From assembly GCA_022393335.1 (NCBI GenBank), contig JAJEKB010018820.1:1-64000 (forward strand): DNA of 64,000 nt, given 5' to 3'. Under the pieces are notes generated by a model. It did no database searches. It was not told the origin of the DNA and saw nothing but the letters and a program-made list of their open reading frames with translations. Positions 13,522 through 27,082 of the stretch are shown here, piece after piece (the stretch's first letter is position 1; the number at the start of each line of letters is the position of its first letter). Source of the stretch: Macrotrachela quadricornifera (lineage: Eukaryota > Rotifera > Eurotatoria > Philodinida > Philodinidae). The position numbers were made by a program, and so were the translations under genes.

Positions 13522-16500
13522 AAGCACAAAAGATAGTCAGAATAATAAACGACAAGAATTTTGGAATGGTACATTAGTTGATGATTACAATTTTCTTATG
13601 TCTGAAGAACTTATTTGCCGTTGTAAAGTATGTTTTTTTTCATTTGAAATTAATAATAAAAAACAATAAATCATAAAATTTTTTAGGGCTCTCTTAGTGA
13701 ACCATTTACATCATTAAATGATCTTTCTGTACATCATGTATCTTATAATGAATTTGAAAAACAATATGGTGAATTAGCTCATTGGTGTGAAAAAATCTAT
13801 GAAACAATAAGAAAAATTTCATCGAATGCTTTAACACGTTATCTTCGACAAGTAAATAATAAAATAAAATTTGAATTTATAAAAAACATATCTTGTTTTT
13901 TCTATTGGTTTTTTTTTTATAGAAATATTATGAAGAATTATATGAACAAAGTTTAATGCGTTTACGTATGTTTAGTCAATATGCTGATAAATTAATCGAA
14001 CGTTTTCCCGATTTAAAATTAAATATTAATGATAAAATGATAAGAATTACTCAACAATGGAATATTCTTGAATCATGTTTTATTAATTATTTAGATGAAG
14101 ATTTTGATCGAATACTTCAAGGTTAATTTTCTTACGTTATTATATATTTAAGACGAAAAGAAGAATATTATCTTTATTCTTTAGATTTACATAATGAATT
14201 ATTTGTATTTGAAGAATGGCTTAGTATAACAGAAGAACAATTATGGATATTTGAATCAATTCGAAGTGATGACATTTCATTAGAAGATTTTCAATTTAAG
14301 CTTCATCAACATACGGTAAGATAGTATTTAATAGGTGTTAAAACTGCCTTTTTATTCAAATAGGTCAATGTTAGAAATGAATAAAATTAATTTTTTTTTT
14401 TGTTTTTAATATTTAGAAATTGCAAGATGAAATTAAATCAAGAAATAGTCGTGTTTCATCAATTATTGAAATTTGTGAACGTTTAAAAAATGATTATGAA
14501 GAACAAGCTGATCAAGTACCATTTGATTTAGCAAGTGATCTGGAAAATCGATGGCATCAAACATGGCTTAATTCAGTTGAAATTCAATGTAAACTTGAAG
14601 AACGATTGAAAATTTTAAGAGTAAGTTACATTTTTTTGGCAGTTTAATGATTAATACGGCTTCATGCCTTTTTTTTTGCTCTTATAATTTCAACGTACTT
14701 TGCCTTCAAAAAATGCTAATATTGTATTGATTAGAAAATGATATATGTATTGAAGCAAACAAGAAAAAACGTATAGACATTCGTGCCGGTTACTCTTTTT
14801 TCTATATATATATATATATTGCACATTGGTGTTATGTATGCGGCATGTCATCATAACTGAAATGGCATGCACGTCTGCTTACGTATGACTTGTAAGTGAC
14901 CTAATACTATCACTATGTCTTCTAATGGTATTATCCTTTCTTTCTCCTGAACAGTTATTTTTTGTTAATTATCAAGCTATATACTATAAAGTAGACTCTA
15001 GATTATTTGAAGAATGACCTGTGTGTGTATATGTAGATGTTTAATTTTCTTTTTTTTTCTACTCATTGACAAGGTAGAACTCATATACGTATTTGTCTTA
15101 TTTGAGGAGCCAAGAGAATAAATGCCAGCGTTCATTTTTTTTCCTTCTTGCTTTACTTCTCTCTTCCTTAGTCGGTCTGCCTTTCTCTTTTTTTTTTTAT
15201 TCATTGTCTAACAATTTCGACCGCTGGTTGCTCGAGCAAGAGAATGGGAGAAAAAAGAGACAAAACGTTTTTCAGTTGCAATGATTGTCGATTTTTTAAC
15301 AATTGCATGTTTGCCTCGATCACACTAGTTGAAAGTACGTTTTTATTTCTTGTTTCTCTATCTATCATTCATGAGAAAAAAAAGAGGTGGAGTAGCAGTA
15401 TATATATATATATATATATGAATGAAATTAAACATATATTTGTACATATGTTGGATGACACACTTCAAATAAAATGAGAAGAGAAAGAAAATGAAGGCTA
15501 AATCATCCCTATTCGTTTAAATTATTGATTAATACTATACAATACGATCAACTAAACCACTAATAATATATAACGAACCTTCTGTTCCTTGTCTATATCT
15601 AGAAATGTCTCGTAAGTATCTGGCAAGTTCAATATTCTTTTTTTCTTCGTTTATTTAAAGAAACCGATCTGTTGCCCGTTGGAAATGATTGACCGATATA
15701 TTGAAAGAGAACATAAATATGTTCATCCAACATGTAGACGTATGTGTCAGCTTGTTATTTGTCTTTTGGCATATGCTTGCCATCAGTTTATTCGAAGTTG
15801 ACATAAACTGTTGAAGACACAATGCTTACTTCTATCAGGTAAAATGACGTATATACATATATATATATATATATATCTATACGCTTCGGGTTCTCTTCTG
15901 TATAGAAGTAATTTCTTTAGTTTACTTAAGTAAACAGAGCAAAGATAATGTGCTTGGACATCGGTATATAATCAGTCATCTGGCCTTCTCGATTTTCTTT
16001 CTCGCATGTATATGTGTATATATGTGTTGATCCCTTTATGCGCGTGTCATCATCACAAGACATCGTTCTTTTTTTAATCGTGTTTTAGCTAGATGTATGT
16101 ATTTGTAAGGGACTGTCTATCGAAGAATAACAAAAGAATTGGTGTGGCGAAGAAAAAAAAAAAGAAAATTGAAGTCGCGTCAAAGCTGCAATGCGGACAG
16201 GGACAGGAACTGGATACATACGGAGAAGGAGAGTTAAATACATAGACGGATAGAGAGAGAGAGAGAGAAAGAAAACGAAAAGTAATTTGAATCATTCTCT
16301 TCTTCTCTTCTATTGTACTGTACTAAATAGAGCGCCACGGTCACTGAGAATGATTTATATCAAGTAGTAGAATATAAATAGATAGACTTGTCGAATAATC
16401 GACAGTTAGACAGAACATATTATAGTTTTTGACCATGAAACTCGTTCTGCTCAAGTATTTTCTGTTAATAACATAATTTATGATGCATCGAATTTTTTTT

Positions 16501-17001
16501 CTCTTCTCTCAAATTTACACATTATAATCTCATATTCTCTTTTTTTGTCTCATTTATAAATACAACATAGTACCAGTTAACGGATTTGCGCTTGGCCGCT
16601 ACTGCTTATTCACACTGATGAACAAATGAATGGTTGACTGAATGAGTGAGTGATGATAACAGCAGAAACATGAAGACTGATACACCCTGTCAAATAGACA
16701 GGAAAAGAGAAATAGAGACATCGATTACATCATCATCTCTTCTCATAATCTCAAATTTCCTCGTTTTTCTCTCTCCATATTCGTTCTTGCTTAATTGAAC
16801 ATTCTATGTCCTTAGAGAGAAAGATAGTCGGTAATAATAAGAACATCAGTAAGATGCATTAATATACAGGTAAAATATTTAACTGACCTCGAGTCAGGCA
16901 ATCGTTGATTTTATTCGGAAATTGAACTAAGATTATCTTAAAGATCAAAGAAAGAAAAAAACTACTGATGCTGATTCGAATTGACTGATTAGATGAACTC
17001 A

Positions 17002-17034
<33 letters not shown>

Positions 17035-20000
17035 GTAGAATACGACTACACTTAATTTAATTGACGAAGAAGAAGAAGAAATTGAAGAAGAAGACGATAT
17101 TATTCCATTCAATTCAAGTGAATACGAAAAAATTCCATTAACACCGTCAAATCGAAGTATAGATAGTTTAAATTCTACAATAAATAATCGTAAACGTCCA
17201 CGATCTCCATTTATTTTAAATTTAAATAATACATTACAATCAAAATCAGTTTATTTAAAAAGAAAAATGGCAACATCAAAACGACATATGTCATTAAATC
17301 TTTTACCAATAAATTGTCCATCAACAATTTATTATTCATTAACAAATATAAATGATATTGATGATCAAATAATAATAAAAAAACAAAAAAAAACATTATC
17401 AAAATTAGATATTGGATATGAAAGTGAAGATGAAAATAATTATTCAGATAAAAATCTTCATCCAATATTTCAAGTTAAAAAAAGTCATAGTGACTATTTA
17501 ATTGGACAAAAAACAAGTCATAAAAATATTTTTTCGTATTTAACACATTCATTACCATCATTTGAACATAATCATTCTTTACCAACATGGTGGAGACATT
17601 CAATAACATCCGCTTATGATACATGTTCAAATCCAGATATTGATTTAAGTATTGATGAAACAAAAAAGCCACAAATAAAAACATCTTTACTTATGTATAG
17701 TAAAAAATATACAAAATTTAAACAGATTAAATCATCTTCACAACAACAATCATTATCATCACCAATATCAAATATAAAACAAAATAATTCACCATTAAAT
17801 CCAACATCAAATTCATATGATGCAAGTGCTGAATATACAGATCCTGAACAATCAGAAAATGATGTTGATATATTATCATCAGATTTTAATTCAACATCAC
17901 CTATTCATCATTATCAAAATTCTGAATCTCAATTTTATAATCGATATACAACAACAACCACAACAGGATATTCATCTGATATTGAATTAGAAACAACAAC
18001 ACGATCTGAAACGGAAGATCAACAAACACTACATTTAGGTGAGAATCATGAAGAAAAAAAAAGGAGAATGTTAACAGTTGTTCTGTCTCGAAATAAGTTC
18101 AATTCAATTATATATTGACTTTTCAAACAATAAGAAGAAAAAAAAAGAGAGTTGAAGTATTTACTACCCAGAAGAATTGTAGTATTGTTGGTTACATCAT
18201 TTATACATTCTTCTTTTATTCTGAATAGGTGAAGTGTCTCAGATGAAGACTGATACATTGACTTTACCGTCATTAGCAACTTCAGATGGTAAGAACGGCT
18301 TTCTTTTTTTTTCTTTTGAAAATCTAATTAGAAATGATTTTTCGAGGATTCGATTCACTCAATACAATAATAATGAACGAGAAGATTGAAAGTTCCGAAC
18401 CTTGTTGGGACGGATATCAAGTAAATAAATAAATAATATTTGAAATTTTTTTAAATAATTTAAAATTTTGTTTTCGTCTTTTTATTAGAATCCTCTTTTT
18501 TATCCTCTTAATTCTCAAGATATGGATTCAATTGAAACAACACTTAAATGGGAAGATCAATTTTTAGAGATGGATCAACCAAATAATTCATCATCTGATG
18601 ATGAAAATCATTTCAATGAAAATTCCAATCATTTTTCACGGGTAAATATTTCAAATTTATTATTAATAAAAGAAAAAGAAATGCACGAAATTGTTAATTT
18701 ACTTGTCTAAATTTAATAGAACCGTTAAATAAACCTTGAAGGACATCAGTTGTTATTGAAAAATCAATTCCAAGTTTTTTTTTCTCTCTTACTAAAATAC
18801 TTCATTCATGAAGAAGCCTTTTAACGTTGTAATTTAAGTAAAATGTATAGTTGCATAAAGAAAAAGAGAATTCATTTGTATAGGTAACTTTTACAAAATA
18901 GACGTTATTATTTCAAGCTACCAAAAGTGAGTCTATTATTTTTGAAATAAATATTATTTCGTATGCGAATAAATTATTTATTTATAAATTTTTATATGAA
19001 GAATATCTTAAAAGGTTTTATCAGTCTATTATTCCCTTGGGATATTTATGATAACGATTCTGAAATAGTAATGACTATATAAACAAATCAACGAACAATA
19101 TTGTTTTGTCTGTTGAAACACTAAGAGCATCTGGACTTTTCTAGATGAAATATTATCCAAAAAAGAAATAACAAAGTTCTTCTCTCACAGCATGTTCTCT
19201 CTTTTAAAGAAATTTCAGACATGGAACATTGCTATTAAAATGCCTTTAGTTATATGTCCTTCGCACAGCAGCTTGTGGTATTTTATAAAACTGATAATTA
19301 TATATATATTTATATTTTATTATAGTATTGCAATATAGTATCAAGGACAAGTCTCAGGATAATAACACTTCTCATGATTCATAGTTTATTACCTATAAAA
19401 ATTTATTCTTTTTTTTTGTAATTTTAATTAAACGACAAAACGAACGGCTGATGATATTCTCATATTTTATATGAAAGGATTAAAAATTTGAAAAAATAAA
19501 AAGAAATATGCGAAGACACGAATATATATATATACATATCACTTATCAATACTATTAAAAACACTTAAGGCAATAATTGTAAATGACCGACTACTTACAA
19601 GATATTGCTACTTATAGATCACGTACACATGCAGGGATCCGTTTAAATTTCGTTGTTTTTTTCTCTTTTGTATCAAAGAATATGACAATAAGAAGCCGCG
19701 TTACTTTTTCACTCCTCCCGATGACAAGTGGTAATGAAACATAAAATTACTTTTCTTTTTCTTCTGATATTATTTCAAGGACATAAACATATTTGATTCA
19801 TTTATATCCATATCTACGTATTTTTATAGTAGAATGACTGTTCATTGTTAAAGGTCAAACGATCACTTTCTCTTCGATTTATTTGTTGCTCATCTTTTGT
19901 ATCCTATACCAGTAGTCAGACTCATTTTTCTTCCTTCTATTAGATATAAACCACAGAAAATAGATTAGTGTGTTATACTTTCCATTATCTATAGAAAAAT

Positions 20001-23000
20001 GAAACAGAAACTAATGATGAACGTTCTATTTTTTTTTCATCCTTTCTTTTTCTCCTTCTGCTTATTACTTTTTCGCATGCGCATATACGCAAAAAAAAAC
20101 TTCAGTGCTTGCTCGTGCCGCCAACGCCGATAATAATTAGAGATAGAATATGCGCAAGAATAGAATAGGAAAAAAAAATGAGAGATGGCCTTTTTTCTTT
20201 TTTTTTCCTTCTTCCACCTTTTTTTTCCGCTTAGTAGGTTTTTTTTCTTCTTCTGGGATTCAGTCTTTCCAATGCATGTTAATGTGGTTTGTTAATATTG
20301 ATCATTGGACGATCAAACTTGCTTATTTAGCATTACGAAAAATAGACCAAGATATAATACAAAATAATAATCAGGTAGATATGTCTCATTATAAAGGTGA
20401 AAAATAGTCAATTAACGGTTAATATGCATTGCGCGGTCGATTGGATTCACACTATTTAAATCTATACCCCGTTTTTTTTATTGATCGGCCTTCAAATAGA
20501 AAAAACTTGTTTTGTCCTATGTATTAAAAAAAAACAGAAATGTTAATTCAATGTTTCTTTCGTTTTTTTTTGAGGACTGATCATTTCTATTGATCATGTT
20601 TTAAAAATTCTTTTCATTTTCTTTTGATACATCTGAAGGATTTCTTTGAAAATCGATCACTATTTTGTTTTTTGTTTTACTTGATCCCGATATGTTTGTA
20701 TGACGGTGGTTAATTAGAATGTGCATTTGTATTATTCACGCCCTCAGGGATAAGACTTTACATATGTATATATACATGACACAATCATTTTCAATGATCT
20801 TTTCTTTTTGTTTTATGATTAGAACATACATGATTCATCATCATTAACCGGAGGTGTTACTGATTTAATCGGAACTAAACAAGTATTAGATTCAGATTCG
20901 GATTTAGACGATTTTAATTACGTTTTAAACGAAACTGAACGACAATTATATAAAGCACGACAAAGTTTAGAAAAGAAAAAACGTCATCAACCATTTGCAC
21001 TCAATGATCGTAATCTACGAAAATATGTATGTTATATATGATCAAATTATTATTCATATCAATATATATATATATATGTATATATGTTTTTCTTTATTAA
21101 TGTAGGATGAAGTTTTAAGAACGTGTGAAACGAATATTCAATGTTTACAACAAATTTTAAAAAATTTACATAGATCAAAAAATTCACGTCTTAACAGCAC
21201 GAAAGCTATTGAACAATTACAAAGTAAGTAAAGTAGACAATTGAAAACAAATCATATATAGGGGGTTTCTTTTTCTGTTTTTAAAATTGTCCTAGATGTC
21301 TATACTTCATCTATTTCACTTTCCCACACATATGTATAAGACATAAATTATCCGTCCTGTCCCATTATCGTTAGATAGACACCACCTTTTCTTTTTTTTT
21401 ATCGTTTACTGTTCAATATATAAAACGCGTGTGTTTATTTAATGTCTCTTTCATTCATTGTTTCTCAATTTCTTTTCTTTATTCGTCTTTTATAATGACT
21501 ACTAGTACAATTACTAACAGCAGCAGCTCATATTACACATAGACAATGTTCAATACTGTCTCCACTTAACAAGAGACAACGAAAAAAAAGAAATAGTATA
21601 GTTGATCACTTCGATCGATTAAATTAAAAATATGTATGTGCTTGACTACAATAGAATTCATATATATAAAATAAATATAGTAAGCATCACATATATTCTA
21701 ATGTGTTCAGAAGCTAATGACCATAAAATCGGCACGATGTTGAGACCATTATCACTTGCCTTGAGACGACAAACATTTGCTACTAGTTGATTAATACTTG
21801 AAAAATGATGGTAATTGCTGAAGATTTGTATATTTGATGAAGAAACTTGTTTTTCCAATCGATAAAAACGTTGTGCAATGTCATTCTTTCGTGCACATAC
21901 ATATGCATACGATCGCGATCTCTTCTTTCGCTCTTATTACATGCTTTTCTTCTCTTTTTCTTTTCTTTTCTTTTTTTTTTGTATCGTTCGTTCGATGTAG
22001 TAAGTAATGTGTCCTTCAAAATAAGAGAAAAGAGAAACACAACAAAACACTACCATATCCGTATTGTCTCTGGCGAAGTAAAAGAGGGCGGGAAAGGAAA
22101 AAAACCGTTTTTTTTCATTCATACTCGTGCTTAGCTTACGCACGTTATTCTACGTCAGATTCAACACTATAACTCGACAACAATCATGTAAGTTTCTTGT
22201 TATATTACATCACGGAAGAAAAAAACAAAGGTCAATTTACTACTTTTGTTAATAATAAAAAGCCAAATGTTAAGCCGATTTAATTGTTGATCTTGAGGGA
22301 TATATTATTGAACCTTAATTCTTTATTTATCATCTATACAGGTGACAAGTTAGATTTTTATTCTATCGGATTTCCTATTTATTTAATCTATTTTCTTCTT
22401 GTTTATGTTCGATGTGTATATTAATCTCATTTTAACACCCTAAAGAAGTTACCTACATATATATATATGTTATACAGATTGATCTTTTATTATTTGCATT
22501 TAAACATACATATATATGTACAGACTTTATATCAATGATTATAAGATATTCATCATATATAGATCTATTATGAAGTTTTGTAACAAAAATAATAGTAGTA
22601 GATAATATGTACACCAAATGCCTAATATTTCCTTTGGTATATTATAACCTTTTGTTGTTAATCATATTTTCCAGCATATTTGTCTGGTTGGCATGACATG
22701 CGACAACAAGTTAATGATGATCGACTACGTGCACGTCAATTATTATATATATCACAAGAAATTATTAAATTAAAATTACGTTTAGACGACGAATTAACCC
22801 GTATACATTCCATTCATAATCATAATCATCCATGGTTAGACGATAGTTTAATTGAATTAATGCATCGAATACATTATGAAATTGATTCCGAAAAAGATTT
22901 TCGACAAGTAAAAAAAAAAAAGAAACAAACATTTTTTTTTCTTAAACAATTTAATTAAATAAATTATATTTTTATATAGAAATTAGCTTCCTATCGTGCT

Positions 23001-24648
23001 GATATACTCTCCGCTGAAGAACATCTTAACGAATATCGAATGTCATATCAAGATAGTTCATCATCATCGAATATTGATGAACATATACATAGTTGTCGTC
23101 TAGCACTTGAACAACTCACTGATAAGTAAGATTTCTTTTCTTTTTTTTTTTGTTTTGTCTTTATTGTAAACATATTCTTAATGCTCCGCCTACTTTTTTT
23201 CTTTCTATTCAATTAAGAATGGACACATATCAAACTCAATTACGCACATTCTCCATAATGATCGACAGTCTTTTACCTATTGAAACGCAGATTGAACAAA
23301 AATTGACTGCTTGTGAATATAATAGCAATTATCAAGTAATAAAAAGAATTATTATAAATTAATACACGTGTTTCTTTATTGTTTTCATTATTTATATATA
23401 GGTCGAACTTCAAGATATTCAAAGATTAATCGATAAATATGAACAAATAATGAATAATAAAAATCGTTCAGTGATTTCAACAAATAATATATATTCAAAA
23501 TTAAAAAATCATTGTGAATGTAAATTAGATTTATATAAACGAATGTTAAATGATTTTTTTCGTAAAATTCATTCAAAACATGTTTCATTTGATGGTTCAA
23601 TTAATTTAAATAATAATAATTCCAGTATATATCATACATCATCATCATCATCATCAACACCACAACAATATATACATGATACAAATCAAAATTTACGTTC
23701 AAGACATTATCAACGAACAGAAACTCATACAACTAGTGATATTCCTCGTATGTTAAATATAAATAGAAAAAAAAACTTTTTTTTTCGATTTTTTTATTAT
23801 TATTCAAATTTTCTTTTATTCTAGATGATTATTATAATGATACATTAAATAAACAAAGTTCAACATCATCATATATATCTGATGATTGTAAAGTTTTATA
23901 TATTGAAACAGTTATTGAAGTTGATAAACCTGTTTTTTATGAACGAACAAATGATACATCAACAAAAATAAATACAGAATATCATCATAGAATTCCACAA
24001 TCAACAATAAATACAGAATATCATTATAGAATTCCGCAATCAACAATAAATACAGAACATCATCATAAAATTCCACAATCAACAATAAATACTCAACCAT
24101 CATCAAATAATATTTATATGAATACAAAACAAATACATGAATCATCCGATGAAGATTTAAATAAACCGGTGAATTTATCAACAATAACAACAACATCATC
24201 ATCATCAACAACAAAAAATCGTCAAAAAAATCAAATTCAACATGTTGATAGTGGAATTGAATATGATCAAATATCATCACCACATTCATCATCATCATCA
24301 ACAATATTTAATCAACGAACATTAAATAATAAAAAAATATTATTTCCGCCAATAAAATCCGATACAATAAATGATGAAATATCACAATCAACACTTATTC
24401 ATCGTATAAATCCAATAAAAACAAAACCATTTATAAAAGATAATATACAAACAAATGCTACAATAAATTCATATTGGAATCGTTTAAAACAAACATGGTT
24501 ACGTTCATTATTACTCGGTCTTTTACTATTGTTTATTTTATTTTTTGTTTATTTTTCTCGACTTGATACATGTTCAAGATTGACTATAATTCGAACAATT
24601 TTTCGAAAAATCTATCGTATTGAACATGAAGGTTTACCAACAATTTGA
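13522..24648 (+). CDS. Spectrin-repeat protein with KASH-like tail (nesprin-like), 5' incomplete
   Basis: Sixteen exons keep one frame: 13522-13627, 13687-13851, 13923-14121, 14185-14315, 14417-14620, 17039-18038, 18229-18288, 18332-18420, 18489-18641, 20823-21026, 21106-21223, 22675-22907, 22980-23125, 23218-23335, 23402-23747, 23825-24648, together about 1365 residues. Helical spectrin-repeat signatures occur in exons 2-5 (LQDEIKSRNSRVSSIIEICE, then DLENRWHQTWLNSVEIQCKL) and again in 22675-23460 (WHDMRQQVNDDRLRARQLL). Exon 6 is a 1 kb acidic then Ser/Asn-rich disordered linker. The C terminus has a single membrane segment (LLLGLLLLFILFFVYF) followed by about 30 residues with one Cys. This is the layout of a KASH tail, which passes the outer nuclear membrane and binds SUN proteins, linking nucleus and cytoskeleton. 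The usual final PPPX is absent (ends GLPTI). Other single-pass spectrin proteins are possible. Confidence 0.72.
14621..17038 (+). other. Long intron of the KASH-like gene
   Basis: A 2.4 kb intron between phase-0 exons, far longer than the 50-70 bp introns beside it. It holds (TA)n runs near 14807-14820, 15400-15418, 15857-15874 and 16995-17010, a GA run at 16253-16270 and homopolymers. I see no coding segment with splice support. Confidence 0.6.
18642..20822 (+). other. Second long intron of the KASH-like gene
   Basis: A 2.2 kb intron between phase-0 exons ending at 18641 and starting at 20823. It is AT-rich with T-runs near 20190-20240. No supported exon or RNA gene was seen. Confidence 0.55.
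21506..21627 (+). other. Possible alternative 3'-terminal exon of the KASH-like gene
   Basis: Inside the 1.45 kb intron 21224-22674 there is an AG at 21504-21505 followed by a 122 bp stretch. In the phase left by the exon ending at 21223 it reads 40 codons (LLTAAAHITHRQC, ending in a basic NKRQRKKR then DHFDRLN) and a TAA. If used it would give a shorter soluble isoform without the membrane tail. Only phase and a plausible acceptor support it; the alternative is chance. Confidence 0.25.
23961..24096 (+). repeat. 39-bp in-frame tandem repeat in the KASH exon
   Basis: Three full units and one partial unit with a 39-bp period (starts at 23971, 24010, 24049, 24088) encode a 13-residue unit of the form NTEYHHRIPQSTI in the last exon, well before the membrane segment. 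The units differ by a few bases. The period is a multiple of three, so unit gain or loss would keep the frame. Confidence 0.9.
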
Positions 24649-26187
24649 TGATTTATATTCATCATAAGAGTTCTGTATGATATACACATTTTTATTCTTT
24701 TTTCTTTTTTTTTTTCCTTTTTGATATTGTCGTTCCAACTTGTGCTCGTTAGTATGTGTGTTATCTTTTGTACAGAATGTTTTTCTTTTTTCAGTATACG
24801 AGTGAGTGTTTATAGTGTGTCTTTTTTTTGGATAAAAGTGAGCATTTTTTTCTTTTTTGTGGATTGTTGTTTTTTTTTTCCTTGAAAGCATAGATATATA
24901 TATATACATGAACAATGCAGCCGAGAGATTATAAAATGAAAAGAAGATTTATTATATAAAATTGTTTAATTATTCTTTTGTATGAAATATAAATATATAA
25001 ATTCTTGTTTTTTTTATTATGATAGATAAGTATTGAAAAGAATTTTGATGAATTAATTCATTATCTTTGTTCATTGACCTTGAATAATATTGTATGAGTG
25101 TATTAATACTAACAAAATGAGATGAAATATGATCAAATTTAAATATAACTATATATTTGTCAAATAAAGAGTTAAAATCTGATAGTACTACTTTTTTTTC
25201 GTGTTTAATAACTTGTATTACATAAAAGAATGAGTTATAAAGATTTGATCTCTCTTCTTTTTTTTTCAAAATAATATTCTATTCTTGAATGTTTAATTTT
25301 GAATGAGTAAGTAGGAAACCGATTAGATAGAAAAAAGAACCATATTTAATAATATATAGTCTAATAGAATTACCATCATTTTGATTAATATTCCTATATG
25401 CAATGCGAATGTGACTATCATAAGGCAAATGCATGCGCTTAAAATTCATCTGTCAATGTCATTTTTCTTTGTATATAAACCATATTTTTTTTCCGATTCC
25501 ATTTTTTTCTCTCTTTTCTTCTCGATACATCATAATATTATTTCCATATTTATGTAATATTTTCAACATTCTTTTTTTTCTTTCGTATTATTCAACCATC
25601 AATTAAATAATTATTTTATTATTCTTGAAAAAAAGAAAAAATGAAAATGATAATGAATTTTTAATAGAATTAATTATATTTTGACAACTAGTACATCAAA
25701 TAAATAGAAATGTTATTATTTTTATTTTATGACATATACCACACACATAATCAGATAGAAAATTTTATTATGTTTTATATAAAAAAATATTTAAAATATT
25801 GAATGAGACAGGGTCAACAATCACACTTAACATTTCAATTTTCTGTCACGCAATACATTGTATTTAACAAACAAAATTTACCACAAGATACAGCATGAAA
25901 AACTCTTCAATTTATTTGAAACCGATTATTTTATAGTTGTAGTTTTCATTTTCAAAATGAACAAAATTTGTAGCAATTAAATTTCGATTGTGCACAAACG
26001 ATAACTTTTCCCGTAGAACATGAGTTTATTTGTTCTTTTTAAATTGTAGAGCTTCTCACGCTGCATCTTATAATATGTTTTATTTTCTTCTTAAGATAAT
26101 GTTTTAAGTGATTAAAAATTGAAATACCAAACTCAAGTATTTACTTAGCTTCATTCAATATCGGTCTACTTTGTTTTCACTGTACTA
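24649..26187. other. Intergenic stretch downstream of the KASH-like gene
   Basis: About 1.5 kb of AT-rich DNA that probably includes the 3' UTR. It holds T-runs, an AATAAA-type hexamer near 25700 and no supported gene. Confidence 0.5.
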
Positions 26188-26791
26188 GGTTGGCAATAAT
26201 ATTATTTTCAGGAAGCTACCACCATTATTTCAATTAGAGTAACTAATAAATTTTATATTAAATAAAAGCTCGTGAAAAATGGAATATATTGGTACTGAAT
26301 AGTGAAGATGATGAAAATCTTTTAATGTTAAACTTGAAAAATTTTCAAAAATTTTTTGCTGTCTTTACGATGGAATACTAGGATGTTAGTGATTCGAAAA
26401 TGGAATAAAACATTGTTCTTGGATATTTTTACATGGTTTGAAAGAGTTCATCGAGCTCTGCAACACTGTATATACTAATAAATTTTTAAATCATGTGCAG
26501 TTTTTCATCTGAGATGAAACGAGTATATTTTGAAATGTTTGAGAGTGTGAGAATAATAAAAGAAAAGCTAGTATTCCATTTTTGAATCACTAACATCTTA
26601 GTATTTCATCGTAAAAACAGCAAAAAATTTTTGAAAATTTCTCAAATTTTACATTAAATGGTTTTCATCACTTTTGCTATTTAGTACCAAAATACTCCAT
26701 TTTTCACGAGCTTTCATTTAATATAAAATTTATTAGTTACTCTATTTGAAATGATGGTGGTAGCCTCCCTGGAATAATATTATTTCCAATT
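26188..26791. mobile_element. Mariner-like hairpin element (MITE) with about 218-bp inverted arms
   Basis: The arms 26190-26407 and 26572-26789 are near-perfect inverted repeats, both reading AGAGTAACTAATAAATTTTA and AAGCTCGTGAAAAATGGA in opposite orientation, around a 164-bp centre. The outer ends read TA-GGTTGGCAATAATATTATT and, on the other strand, TA-AATTGGAAATAATATTATT. TA flanks both sides (26186-26187 and 26792-26793), as in Tc1/mariner insertions. The GGTTGGC start resembles mariner termini. There is no transposase frame, so it is non-autonomous. It lies 290 bp upstream of the ART-TPR start codon. Confidence 0.85.
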
Positions 26792-27082
26792 TAATATTAT
26801 GAATAAAAAGTAAACAAATATTTGTATGAAAGTATGTTGACAACGAAAGATTAATTCTATTTTTCATATGTTTTTATGTGATCACGTGGTAAATCGGAAC
26901 AAAAGAAATGACAAAAAATGGTTTTTTTCCTACTATAATGTAATGAATCATATTTTATTTACTATAGGTGAAAAAAAGAATATTCCAACTTAGAAAAAAC
27001 AAATAGGTAAAATAAAAAAAAAAGGTCACATTTATAAACTACTTCATTGACAATATTAAATTTTTCTTCAAATATCAATTTC

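Noticed and set aside
15400..15420. (TA)n runs as possible CRISPR, telomere or origin signals
   Set aside because: These are ordinary dinucleotide microsatellites; no regularly spaced repeats and no telomere-type G-rich arrays are present.
17211..17465. Minus-strand open frames opposite KASH exon 6 (also 23912-24304 and 47918-48127)
   Set aside because: They are antisense shadows of Ser/Asn-rich coding exons (TCA and AAT codons read as TGA-free Leu/Met/Val runs) without their own signals.
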